Assembly: GCA_034382075.1 (NCBI GenBank) | Contig: JAXMOZ010000021.1 | Span: 1 to 42,573, forward strand | DNA length: 42,573 bases | Source: JAEULH01 sp034382075 | Lineage (GTDB): Bacteria; Pseudomonadota; Alphaproteobacteria; Rhodospirillales; Defluviicoccaceae | Direction: 5' to 3' | Shown: one piece after another, positions 1 to 8,824 of the stretch | Numbering within the stretch: position 1 is the stretch's first letter | Layout of the letters: every line of letters starts with the position of its first letter | The notes under the pieces: model-generated | The model's input: only the letters and a program-made list of their open reading frames with translations | Told to the model about the DNA's origin: nothing | The model's database searches: none | Position numbers and translations under genes: made by a program

Positions 1-264
1 TTCGGTTCCGCGCTCTATGCCAAAGAAGAGCTCTGTGCCGAGATGACCAGCGCATTCGTCTGCGCCACTCTTGGCATCGTGCCGACGGTGCGCCATGCCG
101 ACTACATCGGTTCCTGGTTGGAGGTGCTCCGCGAGGACGACCGCGCCATCGTTCGCGCCGCGAGCGCCGCGTCGAAAGCCGCCGACTATCTGCTCGCCTT
201 CCGGCACCATCCCGACGAGCCCGTCGATATCACGGCCGACGAAGACGAGCGGGAGGCGGCGTGA
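1..264 (+). CDS. ardC: ArdC-family antirestriction protein, C-terminal fragment
   Basis: The reading frame is open from base 1, so the gene starts outside the window; only about 87 C-terminal residues are present. The segment reads YAKEELCAEMTSAFVC, then a YIGSWLEVL stretch and an RAASKAADYLL helix. This matches the end of the ArdC C-terminal zincin-like domain, where the Glu-rich helix follows the metal site. ArdC proteins bind single-stranded DNA and protect incoming conjugative DNA from restriction enzymes of the recipient; that role is known for the family and inferred here. The catalytic HExxH is not in the window. The stop overlaps the ATG of the next (broken) gene, suggesting the two were translationally coupled. 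Confidence 0.8.
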   Translation, partial: FGSALYAKEELCAEMTSAFVCATLGIVPTVRHADYIGSWLEVLREDDRAIVRAASAASKAADYLLAFRHHPDEPVDITADEDEREAA

Positions 265-805
265 TGCGATTCCGTCGCTGGCCACGCGTGTCGGCCTATG
301 AGGACACGCCCCGCAAACGCGCTGCCTGGCTCGCGCCCAACAGGCCCAGCGCGACAAGCTCCCGCTGCTCGCTCCGCTTATTGCGGAACAGCAGCCAGGC
401 GCTGATGCCGAGATGGCCCGCCGGTCCGCATGGTGGCCAAGGGCGCAGCAGCGCGACCGCGACCGCCGAGCCCATGACTGGCGACGCGCCCGCGCACGGC
501 TCGCTCGCTATGGGGATAATCTACGCCCGGTGCTGATCCAGCTCTGGAACGGGTGCCCCTATCCGGCCGATCCGGTCTATCTGCTCGACATGCTGCATAG
601 CATCGACACGGGACGGATCGACCCGGAACGTCCGCCATGGGTTCCCCGACACTCTGATTCTTTCGGCAAGCTGGTCCCGGCGGTGGCTCCAGAGGGAGAG
701 GCGGGAAGGGGACTTTGTGACGGGTTTGGAGGTCGAGAGAGAGGCTCCCGGCCGGCCCGTCATGGAGAACCGATATGGCAACCGCCCATCCCAAGATCGT
801 CCTGA
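264..805 (+). pseudogene. Small conserved ICE protein, frameshifted
   Basis: An ATG at 264 overlapping the ardC stop opens a sensible N-terminus (MRFRRWPRVSAYEDTPRKRA) in one frame. From about base 326 the protein-like sequence continues in another frame: LARAQQAQRDKLPLLAPL, later YGDNLRPVLIQLWNGCPYP, then LLDMLHSIDTGRIDPERPPW ending near base 648. Neither frame alone gives a plausible protein across the whole stretch. A single-base loss between about 315 and 335 explains the switch. Beyond 648 the second frame runs through the parB-like leader to a TGA at 805 and is probably not meaningful. Function is not recognised; such small Arg-rich proteins sit between ardC and parB-like genes in related elements (from memory). 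A sequencing error is an alternative to real decay. Confidence 0.5.
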
Positions 806-2856
806 GCCGGTCCCAGGACATTCCCTTCAACAAGCTGGTGCTGTCCCAGGCAAACGTGCGCCGGGTGAAGGCCGGCATCTCGGTCGAGGACCTGGCTGAG
901 GATATCGCCCGGCGCACGCTCCTGCAGAGTCTGAGCGTGCGGCCGGTGCTGGACGCCAACGGTGCCGAGACCGGCATGTACGAAGTCCCGGCCGGCGGCC
1001 GGCGCTTCCGGGCGCTCGAACTGCTGGTGAAGCAGAAGCGCATGGCCAAGACGCAGCCCGTGCCCTGCGTCGTGCGCGAGGGCGGCACGCCCGAGGAGGA
1101 CAGCCTGGCCGAAAATGTCCAGCGCGTCGCCCTCCATCCGCTCGACCAGTTCCGGGCCTTCCAGACCCTTCGCGACTCGGGCCTGGGCGAGGAGGAGATC
1201 GCCGCGCGATTCTTCGTCAGCCCCGGCGTCGTGAAGCAGCGCCTGAAGCTCGCTTCGGTCTCGCCGAAGCTCCTCGATATCTATGCCGAGGATGAGATGA
1301 CGCTCGAGCAGCTCATGGCCTTCACCGTCACCAATGACCATGACCGCCAGGAGCAGGTGTGGCAGCAACTCGCCAGCTCCTATAATAAGGAGTCCTATTA
1401 CATCCGCCGCCAGCTTACCGAAGGCGCCATCCGTGCTTCCGACAAGCGGGCGCAGTTCGTCGGCATCGACGTCTATGAGGCGGCCGGTGGCGCAGTCATG
1501 CGCGATCTCTTCCAGCAAGACGACGGCGGCTGGCTGCAGGATCCGGCACTGCTCGACCGGCTCGTCGTCGAGAAGCTGACCAGCGAGGCGGAGGCGCTCC
1601 GCGGCGAGGGCTGGAAATGGATCGAGGTCGCGGCGGAGTTTCCCTACGGCCATACCTCCGGTCTGCGCCGCCTTGCCGGGGAGACGGCATCGCTTTCCGA
1701 TGAGGAGCAGGCGAGCCACGACGCGCTGCGCGCCGAGTACGACAAGCTGGAGGAGACCTATGCGGAGGCCGAAGAGCTCCCCGACGAGGTCGACCAGCGT
1801 CTCGGCGAGATCGAAACGGCGCTGGAGGCGTTCGACGATCGCCCTGTGATCTACGATCCCGCCGACATCGCCCGCGCGGGCGCCTTCGTCAGCATCGACG
1901 GCGACGGCGATCTGCGCATCGAGCGCGGCTATGTCCGTCCCGAGGATGAAGCGCCGGCCGAGCCGGACGCCGACGGCGAAGCGCCCGAAGGTTCCGAGGA
2001 CGACGGCGATGTCCAGCGCACGGTGATCACCATCGGCGGCAACGGATCGTCGGCAGGCGCCGAGACCGCCGAGGAAGATGACGGCATCAAGCCGCTACCT
2101 GACCGTCTCGTCACCGAGCTGACGGCCCATCGCACGCTGGCGCTGCGCGACGCGCTGGCGAACGATCCCGACACCGCCTTCGTCGCGGTCCTCCACGCGC
2201 TCTGCCTCAACGGCTTCTATCACTACGTCTCGGAGACCTGCCTGGAGATCACGGCGAAGAGCGCGAGCTTCGGCACGCAGGCGCCAGGGCTCAACGACAG
2301 TGCGTCGGCCAAGGCGATCGAGAGCCGGCACACGCAATGGGCCGGACAGTTGCCGAAGGACGCCGGCGACCTCTGGAACGCGCTGATCGCTTTCGACGGC
2401 GACAGCCGGGCCGCGTTGTTCGCGCACTGCGCGTCGCTTTCGGTCAACGCGGTCCATGAGCCCTGGAACCGCAATCCCCGCCGCATCGCCCATGCGGGGC
2501 AGGTCGCCCGGGCCGTCGGTCTCGACATGGTCGCGGCCGGCTGGACGCCGACCGTCGACAACTATCTCGGCCGGGTCACCAAGGCACGCATCCTCGAAGC
2601 CGTGCGCGAGGCCAAGGGCGAGGCCTCGGCCCAGCTCATCGACCACCTCAAGAAGCCGGACATGGCGAAGGAGGCCGAACGCCTGCTCGCTGGATCTGGG
2701 TGGCTGCCCGAGCCGCTTCGCCTGCCTAACGTCGAGACAGCCGTCGACGAACCGGCCACGACCGAAGATCTGCCTGCCTTCCTCGATGACGACGAGGGCG
2801 CCTCGGCAGGCTCCGATCCCGAAGAGCCGCAGCCACCCGCCATCGCGGCGGAGTGA
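775..2856 (+). CDS. ParB/RepB/Spo0J-family protein, long form
   Basis: 693 aa. The N-terminal ParB/Srx fold is clear: a GGRRFRAL box at residues 74-81 and ENVQR at 113-117 correspond to the nucleotide (CTP) binding boxes of ParB proteins. A helix-turn-helix follows at about 141-161 (EEEIAARFFVSPGVVKQRLK). The remaining 450 residues are a long extension with an acidic linker (about 385-440, rich in D, E, G, P) and a helical C-terminal region, much longer than chromosomal ParB (about 300 aa). No ParA partner is in the window. The start at 775 follows GGAGAA at 764-769. ParB-like proteins of this type on mobile elements are thought to act in element maintenance or regulation rather than classical partition; that is inference. 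First intact gene of the maintenance block. Confidence 0.88.
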   Translation: MATAHPKIVLSRSQDIPFNKLVLSQANVRRVKAGISVEDLAEDIARRTLLQSLSVRPVLDANGAETGMYEVPAGGRRFRALELLVKQKRMAKTQPVPCVVREGGTPEEDSLAENVQRVALHPLDQFRAFQTLRDSGLGEEEIAARFFVSPGVVKQRLKLASVSPKLLDIYAEDEMTLEQLMAFTVTNDHDRQEQVWQQLASSYNKESYYIRRQLTEGAIRASDKRAQFVGIDVYEAAGGAVMRDLFQQDDGGWLQDPALLDRLVVEKLTSEAEALRGEGWKWIEVAAEFPYGHTSGLRRLAGETASLSDEEQASHDALRAEYDKLEETYAEAEELPDEVDQRLGEIETALEAFDDRPVIYDPADIARAGAFVSIDGDGDLRIERGYVRPEDEAPAEPDADGEAPEGSEDDGDVQRTVITIGGNGSSAGAETAEEDDGIKPLPDRLVTELTAHRTLALRDALANDPDTAFVAVLHALCLNGFYHYVSETCLEITAKSASFGTQAPGLNDSASAKAIESRHTQWAGQLPKDAGDLWNALIAFDGDSRAALFAHCASLSVNAVHEPWNRNPRRIAHAGQVARAVGLDMVAAGWTPTVDNYLGRVTKARILEAVREAKGEASAQLIDHLKKPDMAKEAERLLAGSGWLPEPLRLPNVETAVDEPATTEDLPAFLDDDEGASAGSDPEEPQPPAIAAE

Positions 2857-2864
2857 CCTCGACA

Positions 2865-2888
2865 GCGGGGCGGCGCTTGTCGCCCCGC
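2865..2888 (+). other. GC-rich hairpin after the parB-like gene
   Basis: GCGGGGCG at 2865-2872 pairs perfectly with CGCCCCGC at 2881-2888 across an 8-base loop, just after the parB-like stop. No T-run follows, so it is more likely an mRNA 3'-end stabiliser or a processing hairpin than a complete intrinsic terminator. Confidence 0.4.
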
Positions 2889-2902
2889 ACCCTCTCACAC
2901 AG

Positions 2903-2944
2903 AGCCCGGCCTGCTGAGCTTGTCGCAGGGGCGCCGGGCTTTCG
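2903..2944 (+). terminator. Candidate weak intrinsic terminator
   Basis: AGCCCGGC (2903-2910) pairs with GCCGGGCT (2933-2940), and inside the loop CTGC pairs with GCAG, followed by TTCG then ATTT. The stem is strong but the T-run is poor, so termination may be partial. It lies between the parB-like gene and the 2963 gene. Confidence 0.35.
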
Positions 2945-2962
2945 CATTTCAGGAGACTTTCG

Positions 2963-3337
2963 ATGGACTGGTACGCCTCCTGCTCCTACGAGCCCGATCG
3001 GAAGCGTCGCTTCCATACCGTCGCCCGGGCGCGGCTTCGTCGTCTGGCCGCGGAGCTCGGATTTCCACGGGCATCGTTCGATCTACGCTCAAACCAAGGC
3101 GGGATCGCCGTGTCCGGCGAGATCACGCTCCATCATGAGCACGTCTATGTACAGGTCTGCCAGCCGGCGACCCGTGCCGACACCGGCATCCTCATCCGCA
3201 GTTGCGAAGGCCGGCGCGACTATACGGGCGGGCGCAATCATTTCGCACCGCTGTCCATGCTCGACGACATTCCGGCGTTGGCGGCCAGAGTCCGGACGGT
3301 GATGGCGGCTGGCACCGGCGCGGTCCGTGTCGCCTGA
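2963..3337 (+). CDS. Conserved hypothetical protein of the ICE backbone
   Basis: 124 aa, beginning MDWYASCSYEPDRKRRFHTV, with a GGAGAC ribosome site at about 2951. It has an N-terminal basic helix (RARLRRLAAELGF), then a beta-rich middle with the HHEHVYVQVCQP stretch, then a GRRDYTGGRNHFAPL loop. It has no signal peptide or membrane segment and no domain I can name. Position between the parB-like gene and the SBNO-like gene, where related elements carry a similar small protein, suggests an accessory role in the maintenance block, but the function is unknown. Codon use matches the neighbours. Confidence 0.75.
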   Translation: MDWYASCSYEPDRKRRFHTVARARLRRLAAELGFPRASFDLRSNQGGIAVSGEITLHHEHVYVQVCQPATRADTGILIRSCEGRRDYTGGRNHFAPLSMLDDIPALAARVRTVMAAGTGAVRVA

Positions 3338-3436
3338 GAGGAAGAGAAGGGCCGGGACGGGGTGAGCCGAGGGGCATGAGAGAGAGCGCCCTCGCGGCTC
3401 GTCCCGCTCCTCGCGCTCTCTCGGGAAACCTCAGCC
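3338..3436 (+). promoter_or_regulatory. Structured leader of the SBNO-like gene
   Basis: The 99-base gap carries a perfect 10-bp inverted repeat: GAGAGAGCGC at 3380-3389 and GCGCTCTCTC at 3413-3422, leaving 14 bases before the ATG, so a hairpin here could affect translation initiation. The purine-rich stretch (GAGGAAGAGAAGGG, then GGGGCATGAGAGAGAG) resembles the leader before the parB-like gene at 684-774 and, more loosely, the start of the gap after 8824. No clear Shine-Dalgarno stands right before the ATG. Confidence 0.4.
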
Positions 3437-6400
3437 ATGAACGTCATGACCGCATCTTCCGCCGCAGCCGCGGCGGCTGACCAGCCTATTGTCCCTGCAT
3501 CCGCGCTGTTCCACGCCGCCGGGCATCTGCTCCCGGATCTGGAGCGGGGCCGCATCGTCGATGCGCGTACCCTGCGCGCCGCCATGGAACAGACCTTTGG
3601 CGGCACCGACGCCGAAGGCGCATGGAGCTGGAAGGACGCCTACGAAGCCTGTGAAGCAGCACAGGTCTTGTTTCTGCGCAAGTTCGGTCCGGCCATGCGC
3701 GCTCGGGCCGAAACCCCGATCACGCTCCTCGCGATGCTGGCCAAGCTCGGCGCCCTCCTTCCCTCGCAAACACGTCGCTCGCAGGAAAGCCAAGCGCTTC
3801 AGCAGTTCTCCACGCCGATTGCGCTTGGATATGTCGCCAGCGTCGCAGCCCACATCACGCCCCGCGACCTGGTGCTGGAACCATCGGCCGGCACGGGACT
3901 GCTGGCCATCTTCGCCGAGCACGGTGGCGCCTCGCTCGCGCTGAATGAATTGGCCGAGACGCGTGCCGGCCTGCTCTCGCATCTGTTCGCCGGCACGGCC
4001 GTCACCCGCCATGACGCGGCACACATCCACGATTATCTCGACGCCGGCATCCGGCCGAGCGTCGTGATCATGAACCCGCCGTTCTCGGCAGCGGCGCATG
4101 TGGACGGCAAGGTCGCCGACGCCGCCCTCCGGCATCTCTCGTCGGCGCTGGCGCGTCTCGCCGAAGGCGGCCGCCTCGTCGCCATCACTGGCGCCAATCT
4201 GTTCCCCGACAATCCCACTTGGCGCGACGGATTCGTGCGGCTCCAGGAGCGGAGCCGTGTCGTGTTCTCCGCGGCCATCGACGGCCGCGTCTATGCCCGC
4301 CACGGCACCAGCGTCGAGACACGTCTGACGGTGATCGACCGCATCCCTGTCGGCGATACGGCGTCGTTCCCACCTTTGCTGGGCGCAGCACCTGACGTCG
4401 CCACGCTGCTCGACTGGGTCATTCGCCACGTCCCGCCGCGTGCCGCCATGGCGGCTTGCCCGGCGACACAGACCGCGACACCCGCAGGGCGTCCGTCATC
4501 GGCACGTTCAGCGCCGCGCGTGGTGCCGCCCCAACACATCGGACCCGTTCCGGAAGATGCCGTCGAGGTCGCCTATGAACCTTGCGACTGGGCGCCCTCC
4601 AAAGACGGGCGCATCAGCGAGGCGCTCTATGAGAGCTATGGCCTCCAGTCGATCCGCATCCCGAACGCCAAGCCGCATCCGACCCGCCTGGTGCAGTCGG
4701 CGGCCATGGCGTCGGTTGCGCCGCCCAAGCCAGGCTACCGTCCGCATCTGCCGGCGGCCGTTATCGTTGACGGCCTGCTGTCGGACGCCCAGCTCGAGAG
4801 CGTCATCTATGCCGGCGAGTCTCATGCCGGCTTCCTCGCCGGGGCATGGACCGTCGACGAGACCTTCGACATTGTCGCGGCCGCACCGGACGATGCCGAG
4901 ACGGCCGTCCGCTTCCGTCGCGGCTGGATGCTCGGCGACGGCACCGGCGCCGGCAAGGGCCGCCAAGTCGCGGGCGTGCTGCTCGACAACTGGCTGCAGG
5001 GCCGCCGCCGGGCGGTCTGGGTATCGAAGTCGGACAAGCTGATCGAGGATGCCCAGCGCGACTGGTCAGCGCTCGGGCAGGAGCGGCTGCTGATCACGCC
5101 GCTCGCGCGGTTCCGGCAGGGCACGCCGATTCGCCTGGAGCAGGGCATTCTCTTCACCACCTATGCGACGCTGCGCTCCGATGCGCGGGAGGCGAAGGCC
5201 TCGCGCGTGCAGCAGATCGTCGACTGGCTGGGCCGCGACTTCGATGGCGTCATCGTCTTCGACGAGAGCCACGCCATGCAGAATGCCGCGGGCGGGAAGG
5301 GCGAGCGGGGCGATCAGGCTCCCTCCCAGCAGGGCCGCGCCGGCCTTCGCCTGCAACATGCCCTGCCCAATGCTCGCGTCCTCTATGTCTCGGCGACGGG
5401 CGCCACCACGGTCCACAACCTCGCCTATGCCCAGCGGCTCGGACTCTGGGGCGGCGAGGACTTCCCGTTCGCCACACGGGCCGAGTTCGTCCAGGCGATC
5501 GAGGCTGGCGGCGTCGCCGCCATGGAAGTGCTGGCTCGCGACCTGAAGGCGCTCGGCCTCTATGCATCTCGTTCGCTCTCCTACGAAGGCGTCGAATACG
5601 AGCTGGTCGAGCACGCGCTGAGTGCGGAGCAGATCCGCATCTACGACGCCTATGCCGGCGCATTCCAGATCATCCACAACAATCTGACCGCGGCGCTGGA
5701 GGCTGCGAACATCACGGGCGAGGGCGGCACGCTGAACGCCCAAGCGAAGTCGGCTGCGCGCTCCGCGTTCGAAAGCTCGAAGCAACGCTTCTTCAACCAC
5801 CTCATAACGGCGATGAAGACGCCGACGCTGATCGCCGCCATCGACCGCGACCTGGACGCGGGCCACGCGGCCGTCATCCAGATCGTCTCGACCGGCGAGG
5901 CGCTGATGGAACGGCGGCTCGCGGAGATTCCGACCGAGGAATGGGGCGACGTCCAGGTCGACATCACGCCCCGCGAGTATGTCCTCGACTACCTGGCGCA
6001 TTCCTTCCCGACGCAGCTCTACGAGCCCTTCACCGACAGCGAGGGCAATCTGTCGTCGCGTCCGGTGTTCCGCGACGGCCAGCCGGTCCAATGCCGCGAT
6101 GCCATCGAGCGGCGCGACCGCCTGATCGAGAAGCTCGCGGCGCTTCCGCCGGTGCAGGGTGCGCTCGACCAGATCGTCCAGCGCTTCGGCACCGACATGG
6201 TCGCCGAGGTCACCGGCCGCTCACGGCGCATCGTTCGGCACGTAGATGTTCTGCGCGTCGAGAGCCGAGCCGGATCGGCCAATCTCGCCGAGACGCAAGC
6301 CTTCATGGACGACGAGAAGCGCATCCTCGTGTTCAGCGACGCGGGCGGCACGGGCCGCAGCTACCACGCCGATCTCGGCGCGAGGAACCGCCGCCTGCGT

Positions 6401-7759
6401 GTCCATTACCTGCTCGAAGCCGGCTGGAAGGCGGACACGGCGATCCAGGGTCTCGGGCGCTCCAACCGCACCAACCAGGCGCAGCCGCCGCTGTTCCGGC
6501 CGATCGCCACCGACGTGAAGGCGGAGAAGCGCTTCCTCTCGACCATCGCGCGCCGCCTCGACACGCTCGGCGCCATCACCAAGGGCCAGCGCCAGACCGG
6601 CGGGCAGGGGCTGTTCCGCGCCGACGACAACCTCGAATCCGTCTATGGCCGCGCTGCGCTGCGCCAACTCTACGTCCTGCTCTATTCCGGCAAGGTCGAT
6701 GGCTGTTCGCTGCAGGCGTTCGAGGACGCCACCGGCCTCAGGCTGACGGACGGCGATGGCAGCCTGCGCGAAGAACTGCCGCCGATCACCACCTTCCTCA
6801 ACCGGTTGCTGGCGCTCACCATCGACCTGCAGAACGTCCTGTTCGGCGTGTTCGAGGAATTACTGCGCGCCAAGATCGAAGGCGCCGTCGCGTCCGGCAC
6901 ATACGATCTCGGCGTCGAAACGGTCACGGCCGAATCGCTCCGCGTCACCGATCGCCGCACCATCTACGTTCATCCGGGCAGCGGTGCGGAGACGCAGGTC
7001 TTCACCGTGGCCCGCCGCGATCGCAACCGGCCGCTCGGCCTCGCCGAGGCCCTGGATCGCGCCGGCGATCCCTGTGCGACGCTACTGGTGAACGGCCAGT
7101 CAGGCCGCGCCGCCGTACAGGTCCCCGCACCGAGCCTGATGCTCGATGACGGGGAGGTCGAGCGCCGCGTCCGTCTCCTGCGGCCGATGGAGCGCAGCGC
7201 CGTTTCCTTGGCTGCGATGGCGCAAAGCCATTGGCGCGAAGCCGACCGCGACGCCTTCGCCGCCGCCTGGGACGCCGAGCTCGCCGGTCTGCCGGAGTTC
7301 ACCGACAGCCGGATCCATATCGTCACCGGCCTACTCCTGCCGATCTGGAGACGGCTCCCCGACGAAGGATGCCGTGTCTACCGGCTTCAGACCGACGAGG
7401 GTGAGCGGGTAATCGGCCGCCTCGTCTCGCCGGCCTGGGTCGCCCAGGCGGTCGCGACCGACATGCCGACGATCAGCCCGGCCGACGCCTGGATCGCCGT
7501 CCTCGACGGCCGCACCGTGCTGGAGCTCGCCGACGGCCTCCAGCTCCGCCGCGCGAAGGTCATGGGCACGTTCCGCGTCGAGCTCTCCGGCTTCACCGAC
7601 GGCATGGTGGACCGCCTGAAGGCGATGAGGCTCACCTCCGAGATCATCGCTTGGAAGTTGCGCCTGTTCGTTCCGACCGGCGCGACCGGCCCCGCCATCC
7701 TCGGCACGCTGATGGAGCGCTATCCGCTCGTACGCATCGCCGACCGCAACGCGGCGTGA
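3437..7759 (+). CDS. Strawberry-notch-like helicase with N-terminal methyltransferase domain
   Basis: 1440 aa in two functional halves. Residues about 115-300 form a class I S-adenosylmethionine methyltransferase fold: motif I EPSAGTG at 148-154 and the N-adenine-type catalytic NPPF at 213-216. Residues about 470-1080 form an SF2/SBNO helicase-like ATPase: Walker A GDGTGAGKG at 500-508, motif II DESH at 609-612, YVSATGA near 655, DAGGTGRSYHAD from 968, and the QGLGRSNRTNQ arginine-finger motif from 1004. A long C-terminal region (to 1440) has no motif I can name. Large proteins of this architecture are a hallmark of alphaproteobacterial plasmids and ICEs. A role in modifying or remodelling incoming or element DNA, or in antirestriction, is inferred. 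It is followed after 12 bases by the Toprim gene, so the two are probably one operon. Confidence 0.9.
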   Translation: MNVMTASSAAAAAADQPIVPASALFHAAGHLLPDLERGRIVDARTLRAAMEQTFGGTDAEGAWSWKDAYEACEAAQVLFLRKFGPAMRARAETPITLLAMLAKLGALLPSQTRRSQESQALQQFSTPIALGYVASVAAHITPRDLVLEPSAGTGLLAIFAEHGGASLALNELAETRAGLLSHLFAGTAVTRHDAAHIHDYLDAGIRPSVVIMNPPFSAAAHVDGKVADAALRHLSSALARLAEGGRLVAITGANLFPDNPTWRDGFVRLQERSRVVFSAAIDGRVYARHGTSVETRLTVIDRIPVGDTASFPPLLGAAPDVATLLDWVIRHVPPRAAMAACPATQTATPAGRPSSARSAPRVVPPQHIGPVPEDAVEVAYEPCDWAPSKDGRISEALYESYGLQSIRIPNAKPHPTRLVQSAAMASVAPPKPGYRPHLPAAVIVDGLLSDAQLESVIYAGESHAGFLAGAWTVDETFDIVAAAPDDAETAVRFRRGWMLGDGTGAGKGRQVAGVLLDNWLQGRRRAVWVSKSDKLIEDAQRDWSALGQERLLITPLARFRQGTPIRLEQGILFTTYATLRSDAREAKASRVQQIVDWLGRDFDGVIVFDESHAMQNAAGGKGERGDQAPSQQGRAGLRLQHALPNARVLYVSATGATTVHNLAYAQRLGLWGGEDFPFATRAEFVQAIEAGGVAAMEVLARDLKALGLYASRSLSYEGVEYELVEHALSAEQIRIYDAYAGAFQIIHNNLTAALEAANITGEGGTLNAQAKSAARSAFESSKQRFFNHLITAMKTPTLIAAIDRDLDAGHAAVIQIVSTGEALMERRLAEIPTEEWGDVQVDITPREYVLDYLAHSFPTQLYEPFTDSEGNLSSRPVFRDGQPVQCRDAIERRDRLIEKLAALPPVQGALDQIVQRFGTDMVAEVTGRSRRIVRHVDVLRVESRAGSANLAETQAFMDDEKRILVFSDAGGTGRSYHADLGARNRRLRVHYLLEAGWKADTAIQGLGRSNRTNQAQPPLFRPIATDVKAEKRFLSTIARRLDTLGAITKGQRQTGGQGLFRADDNLESVYGRAALRQLYVLLYSGKVDGCSLQAFEDATGLRLTDGDGSLREELPPITTFLNRLLALTIDLQNVLFGVFEELLRAKIEGAVASGTYDLGVETVTAESLRVTDRRTIYVHPGSGAETQVFTVARRDRNRPLGLAEALDRAGDPCATLLVNGQSGRAAVQVPAPSLMLDDGEVERRVRLLRPMERSAVSLAAMAQSHWREADRDAFAAAWDAELAGLPEFTDSRIHIVTGLLLPIWRRLPDEGCRVYRLQTDEGERVIGRLVSPAWVAQAVATDMPTISPADAWIAVLDGRTVLELADGLQLRRAKVMGTFRVELSGFTDGMVDRLKAMRLTSEIIAWKLRLFVPTGATGPAILGTLMERYPLVRIADRNAA

Positions 7760-7771
7760 GGGGAGGCGATC

Positions 7772-8824
7772 ATGTCCAGCATCATGTCCAGCCGGGCCGC
7801 CGACCTGGCGCGGCGTCTCGCGCGCGATGCCGAAGGCGTCTGCCGCCACTATCTTCCCAACGGCCGCCGCCATGGCCGCTACTGGCTCGTGGGCGATGTT
7901 CGGAACACGCCCGGCCGCAGCCTCTATGTCCGTCTCACGGGACCGGAGTCCGGGCCCGGGGCCGCCGGCAAATGGACCGACGCCGCCACCGGCGAGCATG
8001 GCGATCTCCTCGACCTGATCGCCCTCAATCGCGGGCTCGACGCCTTCCGCGACGTGCTCGACGAGGCGCGCCGCTTCCTCTGCCTGCCGCGTTCCGAGCC
8101 CACGCATCCGACCCGCGAACCGCCTGTGCCCGGCGGATCGCCTGATGCCGCCCGCCGTCTGTTTCGCGCCGGCCAGCCTGTCGCCGGCAGCCAGGCCGAA
8201 GCCTATCTGCGGGCGCGCGGCATCACCGCACGGCTCGACTGGCCGTCGCTGCGCTTCCATCCTGCGCTCTGGTACCGGTCCGATCGCGATGCGGCCCGCG
8301 AGTCCTGGCCGGGGCTGCTCGCCGCCGTGACCGACGCGGACGGCCGGATCACCGGCGTCCACCGCACCTGGCTCGACCGGCAGCGTCCCGAGAAAGCGCC
8401 GCTCGCCGATCCGCGCCGCGCGCTCGGCCACCTGCTGGGCAATGGCGTGCGCTTCGGCCGCGCCACCGACGTGCTCGCCGCCGGGGAGGGCATCGAGACC
8501 ATGCTCGCCCTCAAATCGGTGCTGCCCGATCTGCCGATGATCGCCGCGCTCTCGGCCAACCATCTCGCCGCCCTCGATCTCGCCCCGATGCTCGCCCGGG
8601 TCTATGTCGCGCGGGACCGCGACGCGGCCGGCCGGCTGGCGGCGGAACGGCTGCACGCACGCGGACACGAGGCATGCATCGAGGTCCGCGACCTCATGCC
8701 GGCGAGGAGCGATTTCAACGTCGATCTGCGCCGGCTCGGCCCCGACGCCATGCTGGCCCGGCTGGCGGACCAGCTCGTCCCGGCCGATGCGCTGCGGTTC
8801 GTGCGCCGTCTCGACGCAGCCTAA
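7772..8824 (+). CDS. Toprim-domain protein (plasmid primase-like)
   Basis: 350 aa, started by ATG at 7772 behind GGGGAGG. An N-terminal region (about 1-110) with CRHYLPNG and a GKWTDAATGEHGDLLDLI segment resembles the N-terminal part of DnaG/phage primase-like proteins found on mobile elements. The C-terminal Toprim fold is clear: GEGIETMLAL with the catalytic Glu at 239 and RDRDAAG with metal-binding Asp at 282 and 284. Typical zinc-finger cysteines of full primases are not evident. A role in priming DNA synthesis of the transferred strand in the recipient is plausible but inferred. Spacing of 12 bases to the SBNO-like gene supports co-transcription. Confidence 0.85.
   Translation: MSSIMSSRAADLARRLARDAEGVCRHYLPNGRRHGRYWLVGDVRNTPGRSLYVRLTGPESGPGAAGKWTDAATGEHGDLLDLIALNRGLDAFRDVLDEARRFLCLPRSEPTHPTREPPVPGGSPDAARRLFRAGQPVAGSQAEAYLRARGITARLDWPSLRFHPALWYRSDRDAARESWPGLLAAVTDADGRITGVHRTWLDRQRPEKAPLADPRRALGHLLGNGVRFGRATDVLAAGEGIETMLALKSVLPDLPMIAALSANHLAALDLAPMLARVYVARDRDAAGRLAAERLHARGHEACIEVRDLMPARSDFNVDLRRLGPDAMLARLADQLVPADALRFVRRLDAA

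Noticed and set aside
760..1719. Long open frame on the minus strand inside the parB-like gene
   Set aside because: It is a GC-driven shadow of a gene with clear ParB motifs; the translation has no recognisable domain.
4846..7149. 767-codon plus-strand frame inside the SBNO-like gene
   Set aside because: Arg/Pro/Gly-rich out-of-frame reading; all helicase motifs are in the other frame.
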